A stretch of 64,000 nt of DNA from Allochromatium warmingii. GTDB lineage: Bacteria > Pseudomonadota > Gammaproteobacteria > Chromatiales > Chromatiaceae. Under the pieces are notes generated by a model that had not been told where the DNA came from, ran no database searches, and saw only the letters and a list, made by a program, of their open reading frames with translations. Location of the stretch: contig NZ_FNOW01000004.1 of assembly GCF_900107145.1 (NCBI RefSeq), forward strand, positions 35,157 through 99,156. Reading direction: 5' to 3'. The position numbers were made by a program, and so were the translations under genes. Shown piece by piece: positions 28,765-39,133 of the stretch. Numbering within the stretch: the stretch's first letter is position 1; each line of letters starts with the position of its first letter.

Positions 28765-30060
28765 TTACTCAGCTTGCTCAACCTGCTCGCCGAGCACCGC
28801 CACCACTGCCGCGCACAGGTGCGCCAGTTGCGCATCGGTGATGACATAGGGCGGCATCAAATACACCAAGCGTCCGAATGGTCGCACCCAGACGCCGCGC
28901 TCGACCAGTTGGCGCTGAATCTCGCGCATCGGCACCGGCTGTTCCAGCTCAACCACGCCAATTCCACCCAATACGCGCACCTCAGCCACGCCCGCCAGCG
29001 TGCGAGCGGGCGCCAGTCCCGTGTTTAAACCATGTTCGAGCCGCTGGATATTCGCGGCCCAATCGTGCGCCAACAGCAGTTCAATGCTGGCATTGGCAAT
29101 CGCGCAGGCCAGCGGATTGCCCATAAAGGTCGGGCCGTGCATGAACATCCCAGGTGCGCCCGAGGCAATCCCGTGCGCGACACGCTGACTGGCCAGCGTT
29201 GCCGCAAGCGTGACATAGCCGCCGGTCAGCGCCTTGCCGAGAGTCAAAATATCTGGCGCAATGCCGGCATGTTCACAGGCAAACAGCCGCCCGGTGCGCC
29301 CAAAGCCGGTGGCGATTTCATCGGCGATCAACAGCACATCGTACTGATCGCACAGTTCGCGCACCTGCCGCAGATAATCCGCGCTATAAAAGCGCATCCC
29401 GCCCGCGCCCTGCACGATGGGTTCGAGAATCACGGCGGCCAATTCATGCCGATGACGTGCGAGTAATTCAGCAACGGGCGCGATGTCCGCCTCGGCGCAG
29501 GCTTCACCAAAGCGACAGCTTGGCGCAGGTGCGAACACCTGTTGCGGCAACACGCGGTTAAAAAGCTGGTGCATTCCGGTGACTGGATCGCACACCGACA
29601 TCGCATTAAAAGTATCGCCGTGATAGCCCGAACGGATGGTCAGCAGGCGATGGCGCTCCGGTCGTCCGGCAGCAATCCAGAATTGCAGCGCCATTTTAAT
29701 GGCGACCTCGACCGCGACCGATCCCGAATCGCAGAGAAAAACGTGCTGCAATGGCTCCGGCGTCAGTTCAACCAGCGTGCGCACCAGCCGCATCGCTGGT
29801 TCATGCGTCAGACCGCCGAACATGACATGCGCCATCTGGTCAAGCTGGGCGCGGGCGGCCTGATTTAAAACCGGATGGTTATAACCATGAATCGCGCACC
29901 ACCATGAGGCCATGCCGTCGATCAGCACCCGCCCATCGCACAATTCCAGCTCACAGCCCCGCGCCGCCCGCACCGGATAAACCGGATCGCGGTCGAGCGG
30001 CGCGGTGTAAGGATGCCAAGCGTGTGCGCGGTCAATGGCCAGCAGGGTCGCGCTGTCCAT
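28765..30060 (-). CDS. bioA: Adenosylmethionine-8-amino-7-oxononanoate aminotransferase
   Basis: A 431-residue class III PLP aminotransferase of biotin synthesis, which converts KAPA to DAPA using S-adenosylmethionine as amino donor. The N-terminal HAWHPYTAP and GMASWWCAIHGYNHP are diagnostic of BioA. The PLP lysine sits in LTLGKALTGGY and IADEIATGFGRTG holds the conserved Asp. The ATG at 30060 lies 2 bases after the upstream GTPase stop; one five codons further upstream overlaps it. No other bio gene is present, so the pathway is scattered here. Confidence 0.95.
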   Translation of the reverse strand: MDSATLLAIDRAHAWHPYTAPLDRDPVYPVRAARGCELELCDGRVLIDGMASWWCAIHGYNHPVLNQAARAQLDQMAHVMFGGLTHEPAMRLVRTLVELTPEPLQHVFLCDSGSVAVEVAIKMALQFWIAAGRPERHRLLTIRSGYHGDTFNAMSVCDPVTGMHQLFNRVLPQQVFAPAPSCRFGEACAEADIAPVAELLARHRHELAAVILEPIVQGAGGMRFYSADYLRQVRELCDQYDVLLIADEIATGFGRTGRLFACEHAGIAPDILTLGKALTGGYVTLAATLASQRVAHGIASGAPGMFMHGPTFMGNPLACAIANASIELLLAHDWAANIQRLEHGLNTGLAPARTLAGVAEVRVLGGIGVVELEQPVPMREIQRQLVERGVWVRPFGRLVYLMPPYVITDAQLAHLCAAVVAVLGEQVEQAE

Positions 30061-30062
30061 CC

Positions 30063-31502
30063 TCACAGATCGCACCGACTGTCGATTTCGTTTAATGACA
30101 CGCCGCGCAGAATGCCCTTGATGATGGCGCGGCAGGCCGCTTCGTGTTCGGAGGCTTTGCCGCGTCGTGCATCATTAAAAAAGCGCCCGAGTGCGCGTTG
30201 ATCGGCCGTGCTTAATGCTTCAGTAAACCCTTTGGGACGAATATCACGATCCGGCACGCGATTCGGGTCATCTTCATCGGCGGCTTGTCGCCCGTGTGCC
30301 CAGTTCATCGCCCGCGCACTGTAGAGCACAATCCGGTCGAGCAACACGAACGGAAAACGCTGATTGGACACTGGGCCGATGGTGTACAACTGGGTATTGG
30401 GTGCGCGTTCGATGTCGAATTTGGCCAGCGCCTTGCCGCCCATCATCCCCAGCACGCCACCAGCAGCGGCACCAAGCAGCATTCCGGTGCCGAGTGAATG
30501 GCCGGCGGTGGCCAGATCGAGCGTCACGCCCGAGGCTGCGCCGACACCCGCGCCGACGAGCGCCAGTTGTCGCCGCGAGAGACCGAGCGCCTGCCCGACA
30601 TCTTCCGAGAGCAAATCTTGGCTCAAGACCGAATCCGGCGGCACATTCCAGACGTTATGGCGAAAATTGGCGCGGATGTGTTCTTGCGCGACCACTTCGA
30701 GCCGCCGCAAGCCGTCCTCAAATTCGGCACTGAGTTCGGCTTTTACGCGGTCGCGGCCACTCTGAAAGATCACCTGACCGCTCTTGACCGTTTTCGACAC
30801 TTTGTAGCTCAGGGCTTGTTTCAGCAGATCGAGAATGGTGCTCACGGCCTGATCGGTGCGCCGCTCCCAGTCGCCCGCAAAGGCATCAATCGCCTGCCCG
30901 ACCATCGGTTCCCAGCGTTGATCGATGGTTTTGAGGGCGCTCAACAGCTTGATGCGCTCGTCATAGGTAGCGCGATGGGCGTTGAACTCACGCACCGAGT
31001 TGAACGCTTTGCTCAGCGCATCGCGCCATTGATCCATGTAGCGATCTTGTTTGCTCAGATTGTTCAGAATCGCCATGCGCGGGCGGGCGGTGAGGCGCAA
31101 GAGTTCGATTTCGACGCGATCTTTTTCTTTGATCCGTTTTGAACCATCAACGACCAGAATAATCCCCGCGCCCTCGGCGACGGGTTCGAGCAGCGCGATA
31201 TCGTGCGCATAGAGTGGATCATATTGATGCGCGGCGACAAAAGCGTGCGCGAGATCGGCGGTCTTGTCCTCGTGGGCCTGAAACCATTCGAGAATCGCGT
31301 TCGGATTCTGAAAGCCAGGTGTGTCGATGAACTCAATAACCGTCTGGCCGTCGATCACCACCGGATAAAAATCGGATTTCGTGGTGGTACCGGCACGCTT
31401 GTCGATGGCGATGCGGTCGTTTTCGGTCAGGGTCGCGACCACCGAGGACTTGCCCGCGTTCGGGTGTCCCATGATCGCTAAACGTGGAATCTTCACCGCC
31501 AT
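30063..31502 (-). CDS. GTPase with DUF3482 domain
   Basis: A 479-residue protein. The N-terminal ~190 residues are an Era/TrmE-like G domain: G1 GHPNAGKSS (about 12-20), G2-like KRAGTTTKSDF, G3 DTPGF, and a degenerate G4-like NNLSKQD. The rest matches DUF3482: a helical region, then a glycine-rich hydrophobic stretch (LALVGAGVGAASG and GMLLGAAAGGVLGMMGG) that may insert in or press on the membrane. Its start overlaps the stop of the DUF2868 membrane protein gene by one base. The DUF2868-DUF3482 pair recurs in gammaproteobacteria, and a membrane-associated stress or remodelling role is likely but unproven. Confidence 0.88.
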   Translation of the reverse strand: MAVKIPRLAIMGHPNAGKSSVVATLTENDRIAIDKRAGTTTKSDFYPVVIDGQTVIEFIDTPGFQNPNAILEWFQAHEDKTADLAHAFVAAHQYDPLYAHDIALLEPVAEGAGIILVVDGSKRIKEKDRVEIELLRLTARPRMAILNNLSKQDRYMDQWRDALSKAFNSVREFNAHRATYDERIKLLSALKTIDQRWEPMVGQAIDAFAGDWERRTDQAVSTILDLLKQALSYKVSKTVKSGQVIFQSGRDRVKAELSAEFEDGLRRLEVVAQEHIRANFRHNVWNVPPDSVLSQDLLSEDVGQALGLSRRQLALVGAGVGAASGVTLDLATAGHSLGTGMLLGAAAGGVLGMMGGKALAKFDIERAPNTQLYTIGPVSNQRFPFVLLDRIVLYSARAMNWAHGRQAADEDDPNRVPDRDIRPKGFTEALSTADQRALGRFFNDARRGKASEHEAACRAIIKGILRGVSLNEIDSRCDL

Positions 31503-33919
31503 CAGTCATCTTCTCCGTTCGCAGTGGGCGGGGTCAGCATTTCCAGCCGCAGGTAGGGATCGGCCATTTGGTCAATTTTGGTCTGCCAATCGCGATAATC
31601 GAAGGCACGCAGCGGAGGCAGGCGGTCGTCGTCATCGGGATCGCCGACGAGCGCCAGCAAAATCGGTGCTTGCGTGCCAGCGGCGGCGCGGAGTTGGCGC
31701 AAAAAGACCAGATTTTCGGTGATCGGCGGTTGTGAGCCGTCCTGAATCACTGCGAGGCGAGCGGGTGGGGCGTGCCAGTGTCCAGCCTCGATCAGGGCCA
31801 GTGCGCGGGCGGTCATTTGGCTACCTGCGCCGAAGGTCGCTTGTGCGCCGATGTTCCAGCCGCTGAGCGTGCGCAGCAGGTCGGCGAGTCGTGGGCGATC
31901 TTCAGGTTCGAGCACGTCGTCGATATCGACATGCAGCAGCAGTAGGCAGGTGTCCGGGCGGTATTCGGTCGCGTTGTCTGAGCGGGTGGGGAGCGGCGCG
32001 GGTTCTGGCGCTGGCGCTGGCTCTGGTTCAATCTCAACCGCAGATGCTGACAAAGCTGGCGCTTCGTCATCAGCAATAATTGCTTGAATCTCTATCTGGT
32101 CACAAAGCTCCGGCTGCGCGATTTCAAGCGGCGGTTCGGGTTCCGATTCTGGCTCCGGCTCTAGCTTAGGCGCTGGTTCGATCTCAACCGCAGAGACTGA
32201 CGAAGCTAACGCTTCGTCATCAGCAATGATTGCTTGAGCCGCTATCTGGTCACAAAGCTCCGGCTGCGTGATTTCACGCGGCGGTTCTGGCTCCGGCTCT
32301 GACTGAACCTCTGGTTCGATCTCAACCGCAGTCGGTGACGAAGCTAAAGCTTCGTCACTAGAAATGACTTCTTGTTCTTCACTAGAGGTGATTATCTGGT
32401 CACGAAGCTCCGGCATCGTGACCACAAGCGGCGGTTCCGGCTCCGGCTCTGACTGAACCTCTGGTTCGATCTCAACCGCAGTCGGTGACGAAGCTGGCGC
32501 TTCGTCACTAGAAATGACTTCTTGTTCTTGTTCTTGAACCTCCGGCGGCGGTTCTACAACGTTCGGCTCAACGCTTGGTGTCACCGTCACCACTGGAGCA
32601 GCAACCGCCACCGGCTTGCCACGATTCGCCAACTCATCGCGCCACGGGCGGTGACTCACCGGCGGCACCGCATCGCGCTTTTGAGGCGCCTTCCCCGGCG
32701 CAATCTCTACCGGAATGTGCATCTCCGGCCCCTGCCCAGTCTCGCCAACATGCGTGTCAAGATGCGGCGTGAGCAGCCGCACATACAGCGCCTGCAATCG
32801 TCCATGCGTAAACGTCAGATGCTTGAGCGTCAGCCGCTGCGCAATCAGCGACGCCACCAGCAGCGCCAGTCGTGGCAACAGACCATAGGTGAACACCGCC
32901 AACACCAAAAACCAGCGCCACGAGCGCAAATGCTCAGGATTGGGCTTAAATCCCGTCCCGATCACCGCCCACTGTTCCAGATACACCCGCGAGCCTTCGA
33001 TCTGCGCCAGCGTCGGATAGCCCGCGCCTTCGCCAAACAGCCAACTCCAGGGCGCGGCAATCAGGCGCACGAGGTCATAAATCGTCTGCGGATGCGCCGC
33101 GAGCGAAGTGCCCCAGCCGAACGCAATATCCGTGAACCATTCAAGCGTAATCGTCGTGAGAATCACGCCGAGATTGAACGCCACTCCGAACACTTGCAGC
33201 GGAATCAACAGCGCCAGAATCGACAGCGGCCCATAGACGCTAAACTGTGCCCGCATCAGCCCTCGCGTGGCCAATGCCCGTTCACGCAGTTCTTGCGGCG
33301 AGCGAGCTAGATGCTGTTCTTGCAGCCAATGGGCGATCCGTTCGAGCGCCGGTTGAATTACTTGGCTTAATAACCAAGATTCTTCCACCCCAGCCTGACG
33401 CTGCCGCATCGCTCGTCTGAGCCAAGTCACAATCACGCCAACGGACAGCGCAAATTGCATCACCACCAGCAGAAACACGAACCAAGGCACACTGATGGGC
33501 AGATGCCCGTCGTAATCCAGCAGGGTTGCGCTCAAGCTGATGCCGACCAGTAAGCCCAGCAGCGCCATCAGCCACAGGCTCAAGCGTTGCGCTTGGGCAA
33601 AGGCAGCGCCGGGTAACAGCGGTTTGAGCGTGGGATCTTCGTCAGCACGTCGCGCCTTCAGCCATAAACGCAAACTCAGCCGCCGATGCGCGGGACTATG
33701 GGGCGCGGCCGTGCCGAGTGCCGATTCGATGCGCTCCAGATAGAGCGTGCGATCGCGTTCAGCTAAGGCTTTCCGCGCCGCTGGACGCTCGCGCAATGCC
33801 TGCTCGTCGGCGTCAAGGTAATACTCTAAATCAATCAGATCGGCGGCCGTCCAGTCCGCGACCTGGGCGGGTGCGCCCGCAGCGGGGCGCAAGTCGTCTG
33901 TGGCGTGTCGTGGATCCAT
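31502..33919 (-). CDS. DUF2868 membrane protein with glutamate-rich tandem repeats
   Basis: An 805-residue protein. The N-terminal ~110 residues are charged (DLIDLEYYLDADEQALRERP), followed by about five membrane helices between residues 125 and 390 that match DUF2868. Residues about 450-640 are low-complexity Glu/Pro-rich sequence with at least four related units of about 45-60 residues containing DEALASS.TAVEIEP, EPEPEP and PELCDQI. A C-terminal globular domain (CLLLLHVDIDDVLEPED onward) resembles nothing I can name with confidence. It is coupled to the DUF3482 GTPase gene downstream. The membrane part and repeat region suggest a membrane anchor with an extended spacer that presents the C-terminal domain. 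Confidence 0.82.
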   Translation of the reverse strand: MDPRHATDDLRPAAGAPAQVADWTAADLIDLEYYLDADEQALRERPAARKALAERDRTLYLERIESALGTAAPHSPAHRRLSLRLWLKARRADEDPTLKPLLPGAAFAQAQRLSLWLMALLGLLVGISLSATLLDYDGHLPISVPWFVFLLVVMQFALSVGVIVTWLRRAMRQRQAGVEESWLLSQVIQPALERIAHWLQEQHLARSPQELRERALATRGLMRAQFSVYGPLSILALLIPLQVFGVAFNLGVILTTITLEWFTDIAFGWGTSLAAHPQTIYDLVRLIAAPWSWLFGEGAGYPTLAQIEGSRVYLEQWAVIGTGFKPNPEHLRSWRWFLVLAVFTYGLLPRLALLVASLIAQRLTLKHLTFTHGRLQALYVRLLTPHLDTHVGETGQGPEMHIPVEIAPGKAPQKRDAVPPVSHRPWRDELANRGKPVAVAAPVVTVTPSVEPNVVEPPPEVQEQEQEVISSDEAPASSPTAVEIEPEVQSEPEPEPPLVVTMPELRDQIITSSEEQEVISSDEALASSPTAVEIEPEVQSEPEPEPPREITQPELCDQIAAQAIIADDEALASSVSAVEIEPAPKLEPEPESEPEPPLEIAQPELCDQIEIQAIIADDEAPALSASAVEIEPEPAPAPEPAPLPTRSDNATEYRPDTCLLLLHVDIDDVLEPEDRPRLADLLRTLSGWNIGAQATFGAGSQMTARALALIEAGHWHAPPARLAVIQDGSQPPITENLVFLRQLRAAAGTQAPILLALVGDPDDDDRLPPLRAFDYRDWQTKIDQMADPYLRLEMLTPPTANGEDD
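32030..32540 (-). repeat. In-gene tandem repeat with embedded palindromes
   Basis: Within the DUF2868 gene, about four degenerate units of about 150 bases recur, with the shared words ATCTCAACCGCAG, ATCTGGTCAC and AAGCTCCGGC. Each unit carries a palindrome of the form TGACGAAGC-NNNN-GCTTCGTCA (near 32047, 32196, 32335 and 32485), and one also has GGTCACGA/TCGTGACC (32398-32423). The frame is kept throughout. The two units nearest 32300-32520 are almost identical, so duplication is recent. Confidence 0.85.
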
Positions 33920-34047
33920 GGCCTGTGCTTATCGTTGTCGGCAGCGAAATGCCGCCACCGCTGGCGCGGAAGCGGCCCGAAAACGCGCATGATCCCACAG
34001 GCAGGCGTTCAATTCAGCGGCCTGACCTCGAAAGGGGGGTATCGCGT

Positions 34048-35346
<1,299 letters not shown>

Positions 35347-35420
35347 TCATGCTTCCACGAAATAAAGTAAGTTGGTTGGTGTGTGTGAGCGTGTCACAAC
35401 GCTTGCGGGTCGCTGCTAGG

Positions 35421-36626
35421 CTAGACGCTGGCAGCCAACGGGCGCACGACCCACTGCCCAGCATCAGCGACTAACTGCTCGACACAGCCGAGTTCATGCG
35501 GGTCGCATGCTGCGCCGGGCAGTGCTTGAAGTACGCGCCGTCCCGTTGCCCGCAGGGTTTCTATCATTGCGTGTAGAGCTGGATCGGGCGACGCGGGCGC
35601 GAGAATCGCTCCGGGCTGCTGATAGCGGGCGTCTAAGCCCTGACTGTGCTGGAGTAAGCCCTTGATATCGGTGCTAAAACCGACTGCCGGACGTGCCCGA
35701 CCAAACACCCGCCCGATGTCGTCATAGCGTCCGCCGCGTGCGACTTCTAGCCCCCAGCCGGGGACGAAGGCCGCGAACACGACGCCGGTTTTGTAGTGAT
35801 AGCCGCGCAATTCGGCGAGATCGTAATGAATCGACACTTCGGGCAGATCATGATTGAGTGCGTCGGCCAAACGGCGCAGATAGTCCAGTGCCTCGCGTAC
35901 CGGTTGATCCGCCGCCGCGAGCACTGGCGCGGCCCGTTCTAGCGCATCACTGCCGTTTAATTCCGCCAGCGCCACCAGCATCGCCGCTGGTGCGCCGCTC
36001 AGTCCAAAATCCGCGACTAAGGCTTCGATCTCAGGAATGGCTTTGCGCTGGAGCGCATCGAACAGCGCGTGCTCTTGGGTCGCGTCGAGTCCGGCTTGAC
36101 GCGCCAGCCCGCGATAGATGCCAACATGCCCCAAATCCAGATAGGTTTCGGCAATGCCAGCGGTGCGCAGGGTCAAGAGCACCAACCGCAGAATCTCGGT
36201 GTCGCTCTCGATGCCCGCGTGACCGTAAATCTCAGCGCCGATCTGTAACGGACTGCGCGTACCGGCGAAACCATCCGGGCGCGTATGCAGCACCGTGCCG
36301 AGATAACACAGGCGCGTCGGTGCAGCGCGGCGCAGATGATGAGCGTCCATCCGCGCCACCTGTGGCGTCATGTCGGCTCGCACCCCGAGCAGCCGCCCGG
36401 TGAGTTGATCGGTGAGTTTGAAGGTCTGAAGATCGAGATCCTGTCCGGTGCCGGTCAGGAGCGAATCCAGATAATCAATGAATGGCGGAATGACTAGCTC
36501 ATAGCCCCAGGTGGCGTAAAGATCGAGCAGCTCGCGGCGGAGCGCCTCGACGATCCGCGCTTCGGGTGGCAGGACTTCTTCGATGCCGGCAGGCAGCAGC
36601 CAGCGTTCCTCATTGATCGGCGACAT
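35421..36626 (-). CDS. hisZ: ATP phosphoribosyltransferase regulatory subunit
   Basis: A 401-residue paralogue of histidyl-tRNA synthetase that partners the short form of HisG to start histidine synthesis. It has the class II synthetase core, with LLPAGIEEVLPPEA at the N-terminus, GVRADMTPQVARMDA as motif 2-like sequence, and GLEVARGGRYDDIG near the C-terminal core. It lacks the synthetase anticodon-binding domain. Placement between DUF2065 and purA is typical outside the enterics. Its presence implies that the organism has the short HisG. Confidence 0.93.
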   Translation of the reverse strand: MSPINEERWLLPAGIEEVLPPEARIVEALRRELLDLYATWGYELVIPPFIDYLDSLLTGTGQDLDLQTFKLTDQLTGRLLGVRADMTPQVARMDAHHLRRAAPTRLCYLGTVLHTRPDGFAGTRSPLQIGAEIYGHAGIESDTEILRLVLLTLRTAGIAETYLDLGHVGIYRGLARQAGLDATQEHALFDALQRKAIPEIEALVADFGLSGAPAAMLVALAELNGSDALERAAPVLAAADQPVREALDYLRRLADALNHDLPEVSIHYDLAELRGYHYKTGVVFAAFVPGWGLEVARGGRYDDIGRVFGRARPAVGFSTDIKGLLQHSQGLDARYQQPGAILAPASPDPALHAMIETLRATGRRVLQALPGAACDPHELGCVEQLVADAGQWVVRPLAASV

Positions 36627-36654
36627 GATGGCAATGGATCGGCAGCGTTGCAGT

Positions 36655-36837
36655 TCAGTTGACCAGATACAGCAGCCCGAGACCCAGGATCATACTGACC
36701 AAGCCAGTCAACCGCAGGGCGCGTTCGCTTTCGTCCGCGATCAGCGCCAACAGCCGCCGAAAGCTGGCCGGATTGAGGAACGGCCAGATTCCCTCAATGA
36801 TGAGCACAAGCGAGAGGGCGACGAGCAGGTCATGCAC
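36655..36837 (-). CDS. DUF2065 (YjeT family) small membrane protein
   Basis: A 60-residue inner-membrane protein with two helices (about 4-22 and 42-59) and the conserved family core IIEGIWPFLNPASFRR between them. It is unstudied but almost always follows hflC in gammaproteobacteria, as here. The gap from hflC is 160 bases and contains a strong hairpin. Confidence 0.88.
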   Translation of the reverse strand: MHDLLVALSLVLIIEGIWPFLNPASFRRLLALIADESERALRLTGLVSMILGLGLLYLVN

Positions 36838-36937
36838 GATAGTTCAACGGATCCCGCACAGGTGATCGAGAAGCACCCGAACCGCACGGCGGTCAGGCAC
36901 GCCAAAGCGCGTTATCCTGTCAGAGGTTGGGGGATTT

Positions 36938-36979
36938 GTCCAATGCTGGAAGTCCGTTGCTGGGCTTCCGGCACTGGAC
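36938..36979. terminator. Long hairpin between hflC and the DUF2065 gene
   Basis: A 15-bp stem with two wobble or mismatch positions (GTCCAATGCTGGAAG pairing with CTTCCGGCACTGGAC) has a 12-base loop. No T-run follows on either strand. It may end or attenuate the hflKC transcript, or protect its 3' end. Confidence 0.5.
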
Positions 36980-36999
36980 AGGCGGGAGGGGATGAGCGG

Positions 37000-37896
37000 T
37001 TAAGGCTGCGGCTGGCCGCTCGCTTCGCGGAAAAAGCGGAAGAAATCCGAGTCCGGTTCCAGCACCATCAGACTGCCGCCCGGCCCAAAGCTGGTGCGAT
37101 AGGCGGAAAGACTGCGATAAAAGGCATAAAACTCAGCATCCTGCGTGAAGGCGTGGGCGTAGATTTCCGATGATTTCGCGTCACCTTCGCCGCGAATCTC
37201 TTCGGATTCTTTATATGCTTCAGCGATAATCACCGTGCGTTGCCGATCCGCATCGGCACGAATCCGCTCGGCAGCTTCCGCACCCTTAGCCCGCAGATCG
37301 CGGGCGACACGCTCGCGTTCGGCACGCATCCGTTGATAGACCGATTCGCTCACTTCGGGCGGCAAGTCGATCTTTTTCACCCGCACATCGACGACCTCAA
37401 CGCCCAAATCAGCCGCATTGGCGTTGACATCTTTGGTTAAGGCTTCCATCAGCGCCAGCCGATCATCTGAGACCACTTCTTGAATCGTGCGCTTGCCGAA
37501 CTCATCGCGCAGACTGGTGTTGATGCGTTCAGAAAGCAGCCGACTGGTTCGCGCATTATTGCCACCCGTAGAACGCAGGAACTGAGCCGGTTGTGCAATC
37601 CGCCACTTGGCGTAGGAATCGACGATCACATCTTTCTTTTCAATCGTCAAAAACCGCTCTGGCTGTGAATCTAGCGTCTGCAAGCGCCGGTCGAAAGTGC
37701 GAATCTGATGAATCAACGGGAGCTTGAGATGCAGCCCCGGCGCGTAGGTGTCGGAGATGATTTCACCAAATTGGAGCTTGAGCGCGACTTCATACTCGCG
37801 CACCACAAAGGTAAAGCTTGAAAAGAAGAGCACTGCCGCTGCCAAGCTCGCTGGCAGCCAAGTTTTGAGCCGATTGGACTGATTAGACTGTGCCAT
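37000..37896 (-). CDS. hflC: FtsH protease modulator HflC
   Basis: A 298-residue SPFH/band-7 protein that forms, with HflK, a large membrane cage around FtsH and limits its proteolysis. One N-terminal membrane helix (LPASLAAAVLFFSSFTFVV) is followed by the SPFH domain (YEVALKLQFGEI, PGLHLKLPLIHQIRTFDRRL) and a long helical region ending RSLSAYRTSFG. The start overlaps the hflK stop by one base (TAATG), as expected for equimolar subunits. Confidence 0.96.
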   Translation of the reverse strand: MAQSNQSNRLKTWLPASLAAAVLFFSSFTFVVREYEVALKLQFGEIISDTYAPGLHLKLPLIHQIRTFDRRLQTLDSQPERFLTIEKKDVIVDSYAKWRIAQPAQFLRSTGGNNARTSRLLSERINTSLRDEFGKRTIQEVVSDDRLALMEALTKDVNANAADLGVEVVDVRVKKIDLPPEVSESVYQRMRAERERVARDLRAKGAEAAERIRADADRQRTVIIAEAYKESEEIRGEGDAKSSEIYAHAFTQDAEFYAFYRSLSAYRTSFGPGGSLMVLEPDSDFFRFFREASGQPQP

Positions 37897-39068
37897 TAAC
37901 GTACCCTCCGCTCACGATCAACCGTCCGCTGTGGCGGCTCGACCCGTTCGGGCATCACCAGCGGGCCAGTGGAGCTGGGTTGAGCGGCCGCTGGTGCAGC
38001 CGGCGTCTGGGTTTGTTTCATCAACTGATCGATGGGGAGATAGAGCAGATTGTTGGCCCCTTCGGTCACGTCGAGCACCACTTTGCCGTTTTGACTGAGC
38101 ACAGTTTCCATCGTTTCCAGATACAGCCGCTGCCGCGTCACATCGGGGGCTTTGCTGTACTCGGTGAGCACCGCTAAAAAGCGGGCCGCTTCACCTTCAG
38201 CCGAGGCGATCACGCGATCCCGATAGGCTTTGGCATCAGCGAGAATCCGCGCCGCGTTACCGCGTGCGCTAGGCAACACTTCGTTAGAGTAGGCTTCGGC
38301 TTGATTTTCCAGCCGTTCCTTGTCCTCACGCGCCTTGATCGCATCGTCGAACGCGGCCTTGACTTGCTCCGGCGGCTTGGCTGGCTGCATGTTGACTGAG
38401 GTGACAATCAGGCCAGTTTTATAGCGTTCCATGAGATTTTGAATCCGTTCTTTGATGGTCACAGCCACCGCGCCACGGCCTTCGGTCATCACGAAATCGA
38501 GCTTACTTTGACCGATCACCACCCGCGCCACCGTGACAGTTGCGTCATTGAGCGTGCGTTCGGGGTCTTGATCTTGGAACAGATAATCCGCCGCATCCTG
38601 AATGCGCGACTGGACGGTGAGTTCAACTTCGACGATGTTTTCGTCCTGCGTCAACATCGCGGCGCGATGGGTCAGGGTCGAAACTTCATCCACATTGACC
38701 TTGACCAAGGATTCAATCGGCACCGGCACATGCCAATGCAGACCGGGCATCGTGGTATCGGCGTAGCGCCCAAAGCGCATTTCAACGCCGCGTTCGGCTG
38801 GCCCGACGATATAAAATCCAGTCAGCAGCCAGATGGCAATCAGTAGGCCGATGCCGACACCGATCAACCGTGTGCTGAGTTGACCGCCACCGCCGGAGCG
38901 TCCGCCGGAAGAACCCGCGCCGCCGGGCGGCTGATTGCCGCCAAAGAGACTGCTGAGTCGCTCTTGGAGCTTGCGCACCACTTCGTCGAGATCCGGCGGG
39001 CCTTGTTCGCCGCCGCCGTTGCCGCTCCAGGGGTCACGTTGACCGCCACCTGGTTCATTCCAGGCCAT
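37896..39068 (-). CDS. hflK: FtsH protease modulator HflK
   Basis: A 390-residue SPFH protein, partner of HflC. The N-terminus is the typical Gly-rich, Trp-starting stretch (MAWNEPGGGQRDPW), followed by one membrane helix (LIGVGIGLLIAIWLLTGFYI) and the SPFH domain (GPAERGVEMRFGRY, PGLHWHVPVPIESL), then long helices and a Pro/Ala tail. I start at the ATG 39068 because MAWNEPGG is the conserved HflK beginning; upstream in-frame ATGs add unrelated sequence. Confidence 0.96.
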   Translation of the reverse strand: MAWNEPGGGQRDPWSGNGGGEQGPPDLDEVVRKLQERLSSLFGGNQPPGGAGSSGGRSGGGGQLSTRLIGVGIGLLIAIWLLTGFYIVGPAERGVEMRFGRYADTTMPGLHWHVPVPIESLVKVNVDEVSTLTHRAAMLTQDENIVEVELTVQSRIQDAADYLFQDQDPERTLNDATVTVARVVIGQSKLDFVMTEGRGAVAVTIKERIQNLMERYKTGLIVTSVNMQPAKPPEQVKAAFDDAIKAREDKERLENQAEAYSNEVLPSARGNAARILADAKAYRDRVIASAEGEAARFLAVLTEYSKAPDVTRQRLYLETMETVLSQNGKVVLDVTEGANNLLYLPIDQLMKQTQTPAAPAAAQPSSTGPLVMPERVEPPQRTVDRERRVR

Positions 39069-39133
39069 AGCATTTCCGCCTTTCTGTCTGAATGAAATCA
39101 TCAATTACTGGCCCCGATTGTACGGGAGCCGCT

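Noticed and set aside
32522..33310. 262-codon plus-strand open frame rich in Arg and His
   Set aside because: Antisense shadow of the DUF2868 membrane region; composition is typical of a reversed hydrophobic gene.
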